Under the pieces are notes generated by a model. It had not been told where the DNA came from, did not search any database, and saw only the letters and a list, made by a program, of their open reading frames with translations. A DNA stretch of 64,000 bases from Gramella sp. MAR_2010_147 (GTDB lineage Bacteria; Bacteroidota; Bacteroidia; Flavobacteriales; Flavobacteriaceae): assembly GCF_900105135.1 (NCBI RefSeq), contig NZ_LT629741.1:2953001-3017000 (forward strand), written 5' to 3'. Positions within the stretch are counted from its first letter, which is position 1. Every line of letters starts with the position of its first letter. A program made the translations under genes and the position numbers. Positions 1 to 7,981 of the stretch are shown in pieces.

Positions 1-279
1 TGAGAATTTCTGAATTTCCTGTGGTACCGAAACCTTTTTATCAATATTTAAAGTTTTCAAGCTTCCATTGGGAAATGTGGTGGTAATCATTTCATTTTCC
101 AGTTTAAAGGAAGCGATGGGATTGCAACAGATATAGGAAAAACTATTGTCACTGGCGTGATAATCGCTACTTTCCAGCAATAAGCTATTAGGGTACTTGT
201 CCCGTAACTTTAGATAGATACTTACCGGGGTAATCGTATCAGCAAGAATTTTTTTATAGGATGTGTTTAGTTGAAACAT
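1..279 (-). CDS. trpE: Anthranilate synthase component I, N-terminal part (runs off the window)
   Basis: The first 93 codons of a minus-strand gene are present; the rest lies left of the window. The product would make anthranilate from chorismate at the first step of tryptophan synthesis. The opening residues read MFQLNTSYKKILADTITPVS followed by a YLKLRDKYPNSLLLESSDYH segment and SFSYICCNPIASF. This is the typical TrpE amino-terminal Trp-binding region with the LLES element. The gene is preceded by a leader peptide with three consecutive Trp codons and a terminator hairpin, which supports the assignment independently. The start at 279 is the first ATG after the hairpin. A PabB or PhnA relative is possible but less likely given the Trp leader. 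Confidence 0.88.
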   Translation of the reverse strand, partial: MFQLNTSYKKILADTITPVSIYLKLRDKYPNSLLLESSDYHASDNSFSYICCNPIASFKLENEMITTTFPNGSLKTLNIDKKVSVPQEIQKFS

Positions 280-300
280 GTAAAGTAGATTTTATGCAAT

Positions 301-332
301 AAAAAAAGGCTTGTCGTGAAACAAGCCTTTTT
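301..332 (-). terminator. Attenuator hairpin of the trp leader
   Basis: AAAAAGGCTTGT (303-314) pairs perfectly with ACAAGCCTTTTT (321-332) around a 6-nt loop, and the minus-strand transcript continues in a U-run. It lies between the Trp-rich leader peptide and trpE, where an attenuator terminator belongs. Confidence 0.85.
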
Positions 333-361
333 AATTTCTATATTGAAAATAGCAGTTTAGC

Positions 362-409
362 TCACGAAGTTTGACGTAAGTTATTCCACCACCAGTTATT
401 TCTATTCAT
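362..409 (-). CDS. trpL: trp operon leader peptide, 15 aa with three tandem Trp codons
   Basis: The minus strand reads MNRNNWWWNNLRQTS and stop. Three consecutive TGG codons in a 15-residue ORF directly before a terminator hairpin and trpE are diagnostic of ribosome-mediated attenuation: stalling at the Trp codons under starvation would prevent the terminator from forming. An in-frame ATG three codons upstream (at 418) would give an 18-residue version. A Bacteroidetes-type promoter sits immediately upstream, so the transcript would be nearly leaderless. The ORF is too short for automatic gene callers. Confidence 0.8.
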   Translation of the reverse strand: MNRNNWWWNNLRQTS

Positions 410-423
410 TTTAAACATGACCT

Positions 424-454
424 CAAAGATAGAGATGAAATTTTTCTAAACAAA
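424..454 (-). promoter_or_regulatory. Bacteroidetes-type promoter for trpL-trpE
   Basis: Read on the minus strand, TTTG (454-451) is followed after 19 nt by TATCTTTG (431-424). This matches the Bacteroidetes primary sigma pattern TTTG-N19-21-TAnnTTTG exactly. The implied transcription start is a few bases before the leader peptide. Confidence 0.7.
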
Positions 455-501
455 TATTTTTTTAAATAAAATCCCTAAGGATGAATTCCGGGAAAATATT
501 C

Positions 502-1080
502 TTAGAATTTCAGATTGATATCAAGCTCAAAATTGTCATAAATAGTCTTGTCTCCAAGATTATCAAAGAAACTTCCAGAACCGTATCTTACGTTATATTT
601 TGATCTGTCGATCGTTAGATGGGTCATAGCTGAATCTCCACTCATTTCCAAATCAAAAGTGATTGGGTGAGTTTCGTCTTTTATGGTAAGATCACCTACA
701 ATGCCGTACTTTCCATCGCCTTTAGAAGCTGCACTGGTAATAACAAGTTTTGCAGTTGGATGATTATCAACCCCGAAGAAATCTTCAGATTTTAAATGGC
801 CCTCTAACTTTCCTTTATTTTCACCAGATAGATCTGTAACGGTGATTGAAGTCATATCCATTACAAATTCACCTCCAACGATCTTTTCGTCTTCCATCAT
901 AAGGTGTCCGCTTTCAAGTTCGATTGTTCCATTATGAGACCCGGTAACTTTTTCTCCAGTCCAGGTTATGGTACTTGATTCTACTTTTACCTCTTTTTTC
1001 GTATTTGTAAAAGCAAATGTGGCTAATACGATTACTGCGGCAACACCGCCTTTTAAAATTCTATTTTTCATAATTTTCAA
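502..1080 (-). CDS. YceI family periplasmic protein
   Basis: The 192-residue product has an N-terminal signal/anchor (residues about 10-26) and a YceI-like lipocalin fold. The typical elements are STITWTGEKVTGSHNGTI near the start, a VTDLSGENKGKLEGHLKSED segment with FFGVDNHPTA, and a C-terminal DRSKYNVRYGSGSFFDNLGD stretch. YceI proteins bind long isoprenoid or amphiphilic ligands in the periplasm; the ligand here cannot be read from sequence. The start could instead be the ATG three codons in (MKNR, 1071). It follows the nitroreductase gene by about 9 bp and is probably the last gene of a marR-nitroreductase-yceI operon, which hints at a redox or electrophile stress role. Confidence 0.88.
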   Translation of the reverse strand: MKIMKNRILKGGVAAVIVLATFAFTNTKKEVKVESSTITWTGEKVTGSHNGTIELESGHLMMEDEKIVGGEFVMDMTSITVTDLSGENKGKLEGHLKSEDFFGVDNHPTAKLVITSAASKGDGKYGIVGDLTIKDETHPITFDLEMSGDSAMTHLTIDRSKYNVRYGSGSFFDNLGDKTIYDNFELDINLKF

Positions 1081-1089
1081 TTTTTGTTA

Positions 1090-1743
1090 TTAAATAATAT
1101 CTATTAAATCTGATTTTGATTTTCTTACTTTGGCCAGATGTTGGTATTGATCTTCATCACTTCTATATCCAATTGGTGCAATCACTGCTGTTGTTAGGTT
1201 TCTGTCTTTTAATCCGAGAATTTCATCGAATTTTTCAGCATCAAATCCTTCCATAGGGCACGTATCGATTTTTAGGTTTGCAGCAGCAGATAATAAATTT
1301 CCTAAGGCGATATATGCTTGTTTAGCGGCCCATGTATTTTGAGCATCTGCAGGCAGTTTTAGGGTGGTGTTTTTGATCATATCTTCCATACCTTGAAGAT
1401 CTTCCCTGCTCATATTCCTGGTTTCAGCAATGTTGTCTAGATAGGTATTTACATAAGCTTCATTTACATGTGTAAGATTTGCAAAAACCAATAAGTAGGA
1501 GGCATCTGTTATCTGAGTCTGATTCCATGCAACAGATTTTAATTTTTCTCTTGTCTCTTTATCTTTTACTACTATTACTTCGTAAGGTTGTAATCCGTAA
1601 GAAGAGGCAGATAATTGAATACTTTCTAATAAAGTATTTAGATCTTCCTCGTTAATCTCTTTTTCTGAATCGAATTTCTTGGTGGCATACCGCCAGTTTA
1701 GATCTTCGTTGTAAGTATTTTTTGTATTAACTTCTAAGCTCAT
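1090..1743 (-). CDS. NAD(P)H-dependent nitroreductase family oxidoreductase
   Basis: This 217-residue FMN-binding nitroreductase resembles NfsB / dihydropteridine reductase proteins. Visible signatures are NWRYATKKFD at the N-terminus, SASSYGLQPYEVIVVKD, a QAYIALGNLLSAAANLKID helix, the CPMEGFD motif and a C-terminal GYRSDEDQYQHLAKVRK. Such enzymes reduce nitro compounds and quinones in the cytoplasm. Its start overlaps the end of the upstream marR gene by 17 bp, so the two are probably translationally coupled. Control by the MarR neighbour is the natural inference. Confidence 0.9.
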   Translation of the reverse strand: MSLEVNTKNTYNEDLNWRYATKKFDSEKEINEEDLNTLLESIQLSASSYGLQPYEVIVVKDKETREKLKSVAWNQTQITDASYLLVFANLTHVNEAYVNTYLDNIAETRNMSREDLQGMEDMIKNTTLKLPADAQNTWAAKQAYIALGNLLSAAANLKIDTCPMEGFDAEKFDEILGLKDRNLTTAVIAPIGYRSDEDQYQHLAKVRKSKSDLIDII

Positions 1744-2179
1744 TTAATTTAGTGTTTAGTAATTCTATTTCTTTTTCATTTAAATTTTCTGAAAAGCTAT
1801 TTTCCACATTTTCAATAATAGGATCTAACTCCTTTAATAATTGAAGTCCTTTTGCCGTAATTCGTATTTCAATTTTTCTACGATTTGAAGGACAAACAAT
1901 TCTTTCGCTTAAACCTTTCTCAACCAATTTGTCTACCAGTCTTGTGGTATTACTCATTTTGCTGACCATTCTGTCCTGAATCGTAGAAAGATTTGCGGGT
2001 TTATTTTTTTGTCCTCGTAAAATTCTAAGAACATTAAATTGTTGAGAGCTAATCCCAAAAGGTTTGATGGCAAATTGTACCTTATCACTTATATGATTAG
2101 CGGTGACAATTAAATTTAACGCCAGCTTTTTAGATGGCGACATCGTATCTTTTGTTTTTAGTAATTCTTCAATTTTCAT
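1727..2179 (-). CDS. MarR family transcriptional regulator
   Basis: I place the start at the ATG at 2179 (MKIEELLKTKDTM), giving 150 residues; a longer reading from 2206 would run through the presumed operator. The winged helix-turn-helix is clear: FGISSQQFNVLRILRGQ, NLSTIQDRMVSKMSNTTRLV as the recognition region, then DKLVEKGLSER and the wing RKIEIRITAKG. MarR proteins usually repress their own operon and release on binding a phenolic, oxidant or thiol signal. A perfect inverted repeat lies just upstream of this start. It heads an operon with the nitroreductase and YceI genes. Confidence 0.9.
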   Translation of the reverse strand: MKIEELLKTKDTMSPSKKLALNLIVTANHISDKVQFAIKPFGISSQQFNVLRILRGQKNKPANLSTIQDRMVSKMSNTTRLVDKLVEKGLSERIVCPSNRRKIEIRITAKGLQLLKELDPIIENVENSFSENLNEKEIELLNTKLNELRS

Positions 2180-2192
2180 TTGTATAAACAAC

Positions 2193-2208
2193 ATTTGTAT
2201 GTACAAAT
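2193..2208 (-). promoter_or_regulatory. Putative MarR operator overlapping the promoter
   Basis: ATTTGTATGTACAAAT is a perfect inverted repeat (7-bp arms, 2-bp centre) 14 bp upstream of the marR start. On the minus strand TATATTTG, a -7-like TAnnTTTG element (2211-2204), overlaps one arm. I did not find a convincing -33 TTTG at the right distance. Autorepression is inferred. Confidence 0.55.
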
Positions 2209-2329
2209 ATAATTCAATGTTTGATAGATTTATTTAATGTTCTGTTAAAATTATCACTCAGTTTCTCGTGAAGCCTTCAAAAAAAAAAATGAGGTTATAT
2301 TTACAAAATCAATAATAAAACTTTAGACC

Positions 2330-2644
2330 ATGAAAGAATTAAGTCAGGAAGAATGGCAGGAGCAACAAAAAAATGATAATGATTCTGTCATTCTTGATGT
2401 ACGTACAGACGAAGAAGTAGAAGAAGGATATATTCCTGAAGCAAAAATTATAGATATTTATAAAGGACAGGGATTTATTGATGAAGTAGAAAAATTAGAT
2501 AAATCAAAACATTATTATATTTATTGTCGTTCTGGTAAGCGAAGTTCACAGGCGTGTACACTCTTAGATCAAATGGGATTTGCTGAAACATATAATCTTA
2601 AAGGAGGCTTTTCAGAATGGGAAGGGGATAAAACTACCGATTAA
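2330..2644 (+). CDS. Rhodanese-like domain protein
   Basis: This 104-residue single-domain cytoplasmic rhodanese carries the SVILDVRTDEEVEEGYIPEA entry motif and an active-site loop CRSGKRSS with the catalytic cysteine at about residue 66, followed by LLDQMGF and NLKGGFSEWEG. Such proteins carry a persulfide on that cysteine and pass sulfur between partners; the partner is not visible. It is monocistronic, diverges from marR and ends in its own terminator. Confidence 0.9.
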   Translation: MKELSQEEWQEQQKNDNDSVILDVRTDEEVEEGYIPEAKIIDIYKGQGFIDEVEKLDKSKHYYIYCRSGKRSSQACTLLDQMGFAETYNLKGGFSEWEGDKTTD

Positions 2645-2665
2645 TTTCGAGTTTTTATAGATTTT

Positions 2666-2693
2666 AAAAGCACCAGTTATTGGTGCTTTTTTT
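2666..2693 (+). terminator. Rho-independent terminator after the rhodanese gene
   Basis: AAAAGCACCA (2666-2675) pairs with TGGTGCTTTT (2681-2690) around GTTAT and is followed by further T residues. Confidence 0.88.
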
Positions 2694-2745
2694 ATTTCGG
2701 TATACGGAATCATTTTTTTTTACGTTAAAAACATAGGTTCAACTA

Positions 2746-2775
2746 TTTGATTAGTCTATTAAATTGATATATTTA
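2746..2775 (+). promoter_or_regulatory. Candidate promoter for the beta-barrel protein gene
   Basis: TTTG (2746-2749) is followed after 18 nt by TATATTTA (2768-2775). This is one mismatch from TAnnTTTG and one base short of the usual spacing. It lies about 30 bp before the gene start. Confidence 0.45.
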
Positions 2776-2806
2776 ACCCCGAATCTCCGTGAATTATACT
2801 ATGATT

Positions 2807-3496
2807 ATGAATAAAGCACTTTATACACTTGTTATCGCTCTGTTTTGCTTTTCAGCATCTAATGCTCAGGAATTTAGCTTCGGATTAAAAGGTGGACCTA
2901 GTTATATTATGGGTGGTCAAATTACAGGTAGACCTGGAGGCGGCACAGATTTTAGTGGGACTGTGGAGGCTGACTCTCAATTTAAGTATCATGGCGGCGG
3001 TTTTTTTGAAGTTAGATTTAATAAGTTTTTGATCCGTCCAGAGGTAATCTACAGCGCTATGGAAGTTGAGTTTGGATTTCCCACCCAGCCATCTACTTAT
3101 TCACTGGATAAAGTAAGTGTCCCATTGCTACTTGGTTATAATGTTTGGGGACCTGTTGATATATATGCAGGACCTGCATATCAAAAAATTATTGAAGTTA
3201 GTCTAGAAGGAAATGAAGCAGATCAGCCGGTTGTGGCTCAGAATAGTCCTTTAGCTGCTCAGGCAGGTATCAAAGCTGCTTTTGGAAGATTTGAACTGGA
3301 TTTACGTTATGATCGTACTTTAGCTACAAAAGAACCTTATATCATTAATATTGTAAATGGAGGTCAGGATGGATATGGTATAAACACAGCAGATTTTGAT
3401 GATTCCAGATTAAACCAAATACTTTTAAGTATTAGTTTTAAAATATTTGATAGTGCAGCCAACCCCGGTAGAAGAAAAGGTGGTTGTTATTTCTAA
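2807..3496 (+). CDS. Outer-membrane beta-barrel protein (PorT-like)
   Basis: I use the ATG at 2807 (MNKALYTLVIALF), which gives a signal peptide ending SASNAQ and about 229 residues; 2801 is also possible. The mature part has the alternating pattern of a small beta-barrel (FSFGLKGGPSYIMGG, GGFFEVRFNKFLIRPEVIYS, VPLLLGYNVWGPVDIYAGPA, FELDLRYDRTLA), as in the PorT / outer-membrane protein beta-barrel family. A substrate or role cannot be read off. The C-terminus ends in GRRKGGCYF rather than a plain aromatic barrel end. It is probably a single-gene unit. Confidence 0.75.
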   Translation: MNKALYTLVIALFCFSASNAQEFSFGLKGGPSYIMGGQITGRPGGGTDFSGTVEADSQFKYHGGGFFEVRFNKFLIRPEVIYSAMEVEFGFPTQPSTYSLDKVSVPLLLGYNVWGPVDIYAGPAYQKIIEVSLEGNEADQPVVAQNSPLAAQAGIKAAFGRFELDLRYDRTLATKEPYIINIVNGGQDGYGINTADFDDSRLNQILLSISFKIFDSAANPGRRKGGCYF

Positions 3497-3520
3497 AAAT
3501 ACAAAACAAGCCTATATTGA

Positions 3521-3547
3521 AAATGCTCCGTAATCGGAGCATTTTTT
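3521..3547 (+). terminator. Rho-independent terminator
   Basis: AATGCTCCG (3522-3530) pairs with CGGAGCATT (3535-3543) over a 4-nt loop and runs into T6. It closes the beta-barrel gene. Confidence 0.85.
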
Positions 3548-3548
3548 A

Positions 3549-3968
3549 TTAAAATACGTCTGTCTTTATCCTGAACCAGAACTTTCGAAGTATCAGCGAT
3601 AAAATTATTATCACTATTGTTAAGATCGATGCTTTCAGGTATTCGCCATACTTTAATTCATAGAATTAAATACTTGTATAAACATTAGATTTTCTCCAAA
3701 GCTCGGCTTATATAAATACTGTAATTAGACCAGTTAGGAGGAAAGCCCACCAAACCCAGTTGCCTGAAAATCCGTTGTTTCTAACGTTGTCTGCCACTAA
3801 ATTAGGAGTGTCTGTTATAAAAGTGGTAGCCACTATGGCATTGTTTTTAAGAAAAAAAATATTCAGATCAACTTTTACCTGATTTTTTGAGACATAAAAT
3901 TCCACGCCAAGTAGTTAGTGCAAAAAAGGAAAAAATCAGGTATAATCGATTAGAGCTAAATCTATCAT
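3549..3968 (-). pseudogene. Remnant of a sodium:solute symporter (SSS family), internally deleted
   Basis: In one minus-strand frame starting at the ATG at 3968 the translation shows, in order: MIDLALIDYT, stop, LLGVEFYVSK, then AIVATTFITDTPNLVADNVR, NNGFSGNWVWWAFLLTG, LITVFI, stop, AELWRKSNV, stop, FYELKYG. This is the order of the first two to three helices of SSS symporters (ATTFAADTP...WWAFLLTGM...LWRRS...EFYELRY). At least four in-frame stops interrupt it. After FYELKYG the same frame continues into one hydrophobic helix and a basic tail (LILRKFWFRIK) before a final stop at 3549. That tail may be the original C-terminus joined by a deletion of roughly 400 codons; this last point is inference. 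Confidence 0.75.
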
Positions 3969-4063
3969 AGTTGTTTGGATGCAGGTATTTTTAAATATTC
4001 AATAACGAAAATAATTCTGATATATGTGCATCCAAAAAACTAAATAACAATGTTTTATAACAT

Positions 4064-4094
4064 AAAAAGGGACAACTTTCGTCATCCCTTTTTT
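4064..4094. terminator. Hairpin with A/T flanks, probably bidirectional terminator
   Basis: AAAAAGGGA (4064-4072) pairs with TCCCTTTTT (4085-4093) around a 12-nt loop, with a T-run on one side and an A-run on the other. The rest of 3969-4241 contains no ORF that I can support. Confidence 0.6.
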
Positions 4095-4241
4095 TAGTTG
4101 GTTAGTTAAAGAATAAGGTTGAAATATCACCTATGCTATATACTTACTCGATAACCAAAACTTTGAAAGCCAAAGTTATACTTATTTTTTTAATTATCCT
4201 ACCAGGGGAAAATCGCTAATTTTTTGAGTTCTTAGATTTGA

Positions 4242-4832
4242 TTATTCTACCAGTTTAGTCCACTTTTTTACTAATTTCATTAAATGCGTTTTTTTTACTG
4301 GTGCTAAAATTTCAATCCCATACTTTGTATGAAATTTATGTGATTGCAGGAAATCGAGCTGGATCTTGAGCCAGTCTTTTTCGGTTATTTTTGGTTGGAA
4401 ATGTCTTAATTCCTGAAATAATTTGTTTGAATAATACTCATAGGTATGAGTTCCCAGGTAGAATAGATCTGCATCAGCCACAATATCTTCATAGATATTA
4501 TGGGTTTTCTGGGGGATTCTCGTTGCGTTAATCATCCCACAAATAGTTTTGATCTGTTCTTTTGAAAAATTAAAATCGGGAAGCTCTTTGGTGGCAAGCT
4601 TGCAACTTTTTTCTTCATGATTTTCACGACCAAGCATAAAGCCGGCATCATGATATAAAGCAGCTACTTTTATCAGTTCAATATCTGATTCAATTAATCT
4701 TTCTTTTTCAGCAAGGAATATAGATCTTTCAATAACACTCTTTGTATGATCGGCATCATGATAGGTGAGATAATGAGGAAGATCATTTTCGAGGCGTTTA
4801 TGGACAATATTAAAGATATCAGATTTACTCAT
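4242..4832 (-). CDS. HD domain metal-dependent phosphohydrolase
   Basis: The 196-residue cytoplasmic protein has the HD-superfamily metal ligands: TYHDADHT (His25 region), the HD pair in ALYHDAGF (about His61-Asp62), ENHEEKS and a later DIVADADLFYLG aspartate. HD proteins hydrolyse phosphate esters, often nucleotides or cyclic nucleotides; the substrate is unknown. It is isolated between two terminator-like hairpins and reads leftwards. Length and motif spacing look intact. Confidence 0.85.
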   Translation of the reverse strand: MSKSDIFNIVHKRLENDLPHYLTYHDADHTKSVIERSIFLAEKERLIESDIELIKVAALYHDAGFMLGRENHEEKSCKLATKELPDFNFSKEQIKTICGMINATRIPQKTHNIYEDIVADADLFYLGTHTYEYYSNKLFQELRHFQPKITEKDWLKIQLDFLQSHKFHTKYGIEILAPVKKTHLMKLVKKWTKLVE

Positions 4833-5051
4833 TTCTATTACATTATTACTGCCAGAAAATGTCCTGAACTATTAGAGCCAGTAAAATTTAAGTAAAAAAT
4901 CGTGACGTTTAAAAAAGATAATTTAATACCCTCTGTGTTAATATCTATTATATTCATAAAACATTATTTACGATTCCATCTGGCAATGGCACCATAACAT
5001 TTACACCAAGATACTTTAAAAATTTGTTTTTGAGTATTTAATGATACAGAC
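4833..5051. other. Intergenic stretch without recognised gene
   Basis: AT-rich spacer upstream of the HD-domain gene. It presumably holds that gene's promoter; I see no convincing TTTG / TAnnTTTG pair and no small ORF. Confidence 0.4.
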
Positions 5052-5087
5052 AAAAAAGGAGATAGACTTGCCAATGCCTATCTCCTT
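5052..5087 (-). terminator. Terminator of the AGCS symporter gene
   Basis: AAGGAGATAG (5056-5065) pairs perfectly with CTATCTCCTT (5078-5087). On the minus strand the stem is followed by a U-run from the A-tract at 5052-5057. Confidence 0.8.
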
Positions 5088-5163
5088 AAAAAATTGAACC
5101 ATTTTGAAAATACTTAAGATTTGGTTTAGTGAATGACGCTTACCTATAAAATATTGACGCTAT

Positions 5164-6702
5164 TCATATTTTCGATGCTATTAATTTTCGGTAACGTTTT
5201 AACTCTTCTGCCACCTTCGGGCTTAATATAAATAATCCTATCATATTTGGAATTAGCATGGCAAAGATCATGGCATCACTAAAATCTGTTACCGCGCCCA
5301 ATGTTGCAGCGGCACCAATAATTGTGAAAATACAGAATAAAATTTTATAGGCATACTCTGTTTTTTTTCCTCTTCCGAAGAGATAACTCCAGGCCTGATA
5401 ACCGTAATAGGACCATGAGATCATGCTGGAGAATGCAAAAAGGATCACTGCAAATGATAATAAATAAGGAAACCATGAGATTCCGCTTTCCAGTGCCTGA
5501 GCAGTTAATAATACTCCTTCTTCATCGTTTAAAGCCATATTTGGAGTAATAACATTCGTGATAATAAGTACCAGCGCCGTCATTGTACAAACGATCACTG
5601 TATCTATAAAAGGTTCAAGCAAGGCTACAAGACCTTCACTCGCCGGATATTTTGTTCTTACCGCACTATGAGCAATTGAAGCACTTCCAATTCCGGCTTC
5701 ATTACTAAAAGCAGCTCGTTTGAATCCCTGTATCAAAACACCTACAAATCCGCCAATAATACCTTGCGGATTAAATGCTCCATTCCAGATAGACTGAAAA
5801 GCATCTGGTATTTCTTGATAGTTTATTCCAAGAATAACGATCACCGCGAGGATATAGGTGATTACCATGAAAGGCACGATCTTATCTGTGACCCTGGCGA
5901 TTTTGCGAATTCCGCCAATAATAACAGTGCCTACCATAATAGCCATGATGAGGCCAAAAATCCACCCTCTCTCGTGAAAGATACTTTCAGTACCTCCGGT
6001 TACATGTTCAAAAAGTTTAAATGCCTGGTTGACCTGAAACATATTTCCGCCACCAAAACTTCCACCAATGCACATTATGGCGAAAATAATAGCCAGAAAT
6101 CTTCCGAGTTTTTGAAATCCTTTTTCTTTTAAACCTTTTTTAAGGTAATACATAGGGCCTCCAAAAATGGTTCCTTCAGCATTTACTTCACGGTATTTGA
6201 CGCCGAGAGTACATTCCACAAATTTTGATGACATCCCTAAAAGTCCTATCAATATCATCCAGAAAGTTGCTCCGGGGCCACCAATTCCCAGTGCAATGGC
6301 AACACCGGCAATATTACCGAGACCAACTGTTGCGGAGATTGCTGCCGTTAATGCCTGAAAATGGGAAACTTCTCCCTCTCCTTCTACCACCTTAACTGGA
6401 CCAGATTTGTCTTCTTTTATTTCTACAATTTCCTCACCTGGATTTGGGTTTTCGAGATGTTCGAAATTTCCGCGGACTACCTTTATGGCTGTAAAAAATT
6501 CTGTAATATTTACAAACCTGAAATAAAGGGTGAAATAGAGAGCTCCCAGAATAAGAACAATCAAAACCCAGGGAATTCCAACATTCTGAGTTAACGGAAT
6601 TTCAGCGAAAATCCCATCTATAAACCAGCTGGTAGCATTCTTAAACTTTTCATTAATCATCTCATCTAAATTTTGAGATGCATTTATTAAGACTATAGAC
6701 AT
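5164..6702 (-). CDS. Alanine or glycine:cation symporter (AGCS family)
   Basis: The 512-residue integral membrane protein has about ten hydrophobic segments. AGCS hallmarks are visible: HFQALTAAISATVGLGNIAG followed by VAIALGIGGPGATFWM, GMSSKFVECTLGVKYRE, GGPMYYLKKGL, RAAFSNEAGIGSASIAHSA and a C-terminal ISWSYYGYQAWSYLFG. Such carriers import alanine, glycine or similar amino acids with Na+ or H+ across the inner membrane. An acidic insert (NPGEEIVEIKEDKSGP) precedes the first conserved block. The start MSIVLINAS is the first ATG. It is a single-gene unit with its own terminator. Confidence 0.92.
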   Translation of the reverse strand: MSIVLINASQNLDEMINEKFKNATSWFIDGIFAEIPLTQNVGIPWVLIVLILGALYFTLYFRFVNITEFFTAIKVVRGNFEHLENPNPGEEIVEIKEDKSGPVKVVEGEGEVSHFQALTAAISATVGLGNIAGVAIALGIGGPGATFWMILIGLLGMSSKFVECTLGVKYREVNAEGTIFGGPMYYLKKGLKEKGFQKLGRFLAIIFAIMCIGGSFGGGNMFQVNQAFKLFEHVTGGTESIFHERGWIFGLIMAIMVGTVIIGGIRKIARVTDKIVPFMVITYILAVIVILGINYQEIPDAFQSIWNGAFNPQGIIGGFVGVLIQGFKRAAFSNEAGIGSASIAHSAVRTKYPASEGLVALLEPFIDTVIVCTMTALVLIITNVITPNMALNDEEGVLLTAQALESGISWFPYLLSFAVILFAFSSMISWSYYGYQAWSYLFGRGKKTEYAYKILFCIFTIIGAAATLGAVTDFSDAMIFAMLIPNMIGLFILSPKVAEELKRYRKLIASKI

Positions 6703-6796
6703 ACTTGAAAATTTTAAGACAAGTTGATCTAAAAAATCACTGATTTAAAGCTTAAGTAGTGCTGTTTTATTTTAAAAGGAAGGCTTAAGCATGTGC

Positions 6797-7915
6797 TTAT
6801 TTATTATCATGTGGCGTGGCAAAGGAACTGAAATTATTCTCTAAGGCGAAAGTGATCAATTGTTCTTTTCCACCACTACCACTAATATTAAGGAGTTTTT
6901 TAATTTGATAAATATGGGTTTGAAAACCTTCCAGACTAATATTCATGGTACTTGCTATTTCAGCATAAGATTTGTCAACTCCAAAATAGGCGAGATTGCC
7001 CAGAACCTCTTTCTGTCGGTCAGAAAAGTTTACTTTTTGATTTTTTTTAAATGCTGAAAGTTCTTTTTTCATTGAACTTATGGTATCAAGATGGCTTTCA
7101 TTTGAAAGTTCCAGCCGGCCTAATCTTAATTTTAGTTTAGAATTTTCCAAGTTCAATTCTTTGGCAAGTGATTCGTGATGCTCTTTTTCAGAAAGAAATT
7201 TCCAGCTATATAAAAGGATTGAAAATAATAGGATAAAAAGGAACTTGAAAGAGATAGCGGTAATACTTCCAACCATTGCCCAGAATTGCTGATCTATAAT
7301 TTCTAAAGCTCTATCCTGTGGGATTATTCTGTGGCTTACGGCGAATAATATTAACACAAAAAGGGCAAATGTCGGTAGCAACATAAATTTCATTTTTCTT
7401 GAAGAGAATGCGCTGTTCAATTCATAGAGAAGGGATAGCGCTACAAAAATTGAAATCGGGATGTCTATTAACCAGATGAAATTATTGCTGCTTCCCTCAT
7501 TATTATAAGAAGCTGTAATAAAAACAAAAGAAATCATTCCCATGACACCACTATACAGTCCAATAAATTCCCTGGTCCCAAATCGCTTTACCAGTTTTAC
7601 GATAAAACTGCGTTTTTTAGAATGCTCTATAGAGGGAAGTGACAATAGAATAAATAGTGAATTTGCCAGAGAGATCATCACACCAGTGTAGATAACCATT
7701 TTATGAGTAACTGACCAGTTAAAAACTTCAATAAAGAGTAGGTTAAGAATAGCTCCAAAACCCCAGGTGAAGATCGCAAGGCCGAACCATTTGATCCCTT
7801 TAATTGAATCTTCCGCAGCATCACCTGAGCGTTCCCTTACAAAAATACGTTGAATTACGATCGCGGTAATAAGGCATACAATTGCCGTAATGGTATGTTC
7901 AATGGTTGAGAGCAT
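6797..7915 (-). CDS. Membrane-anchored LuxR-type helix-turn-helix regulator
   Basis: I take the ATG at 7915 (MLSTIEHTITAIVC), giving 372 residues; a start 18 codons upstream at 7969 is possible. About seven transmembrane segments fill residues 1-260. A short coiled-coil-like stretch follows (HESLAKELNLENSKLKLRLG), then a C-terminal LuxR/GerE helix-turn-helix: FSDRQKEVLGNLAYFG, KSYAEIASTMNISLEGFQTH, IYQIKKLLNISG. This suggests a one-component sensor that reads a membrane or extracellular cue and binds DNA directly. The ligand and targets are not evident. It lies downstream of rlmF on the same strand and may be cotranscribed with it. Confidence 0.78.
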   Translation of the reverse strand: MLSTIEHTITAIVCLITAIVIQRIFVRERSGDAAEDSIKGIKWFGLAIFTWGFGAILNLLFIEVFNWSVTHKMVIYTGVMISLANSLFILLSLPSIEHSKKRSFIVKLVKRFGTREFIGLYSGVMGMISFVFITASYNNEGSSNNFIWLIDIPISIFVALSLLYELNSAFSSRKMKFMLLPTFALFVLILFAVSHRIIPQDRALEIIDQQFWAMVGSITAISFKFLFILLFSILLYSWKFLSEKEHHESLAKELNLENSKLKLRLGRLELSNESHLDTISSMKKELSAFKKNQKVNFSDRQKEVLGNLAYFGVDKSYAEIASTMNISLEGFQTHIYQIKKLLNISGSGGKEQLITFALENNFSSFATPHDNK

Positions 7916-7981
7916 GAGGTTCCTGTTTTTGCTAAGATATAGATTTTCAGGTTTTGAGTTATAACTCAACTAATCAGGAGT

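Noticed and set aside
5764..6594. Three plus-strand frames inside the AGCS gene
   Set aside because: They are antisense to conserved transporter motifs and have no start context.
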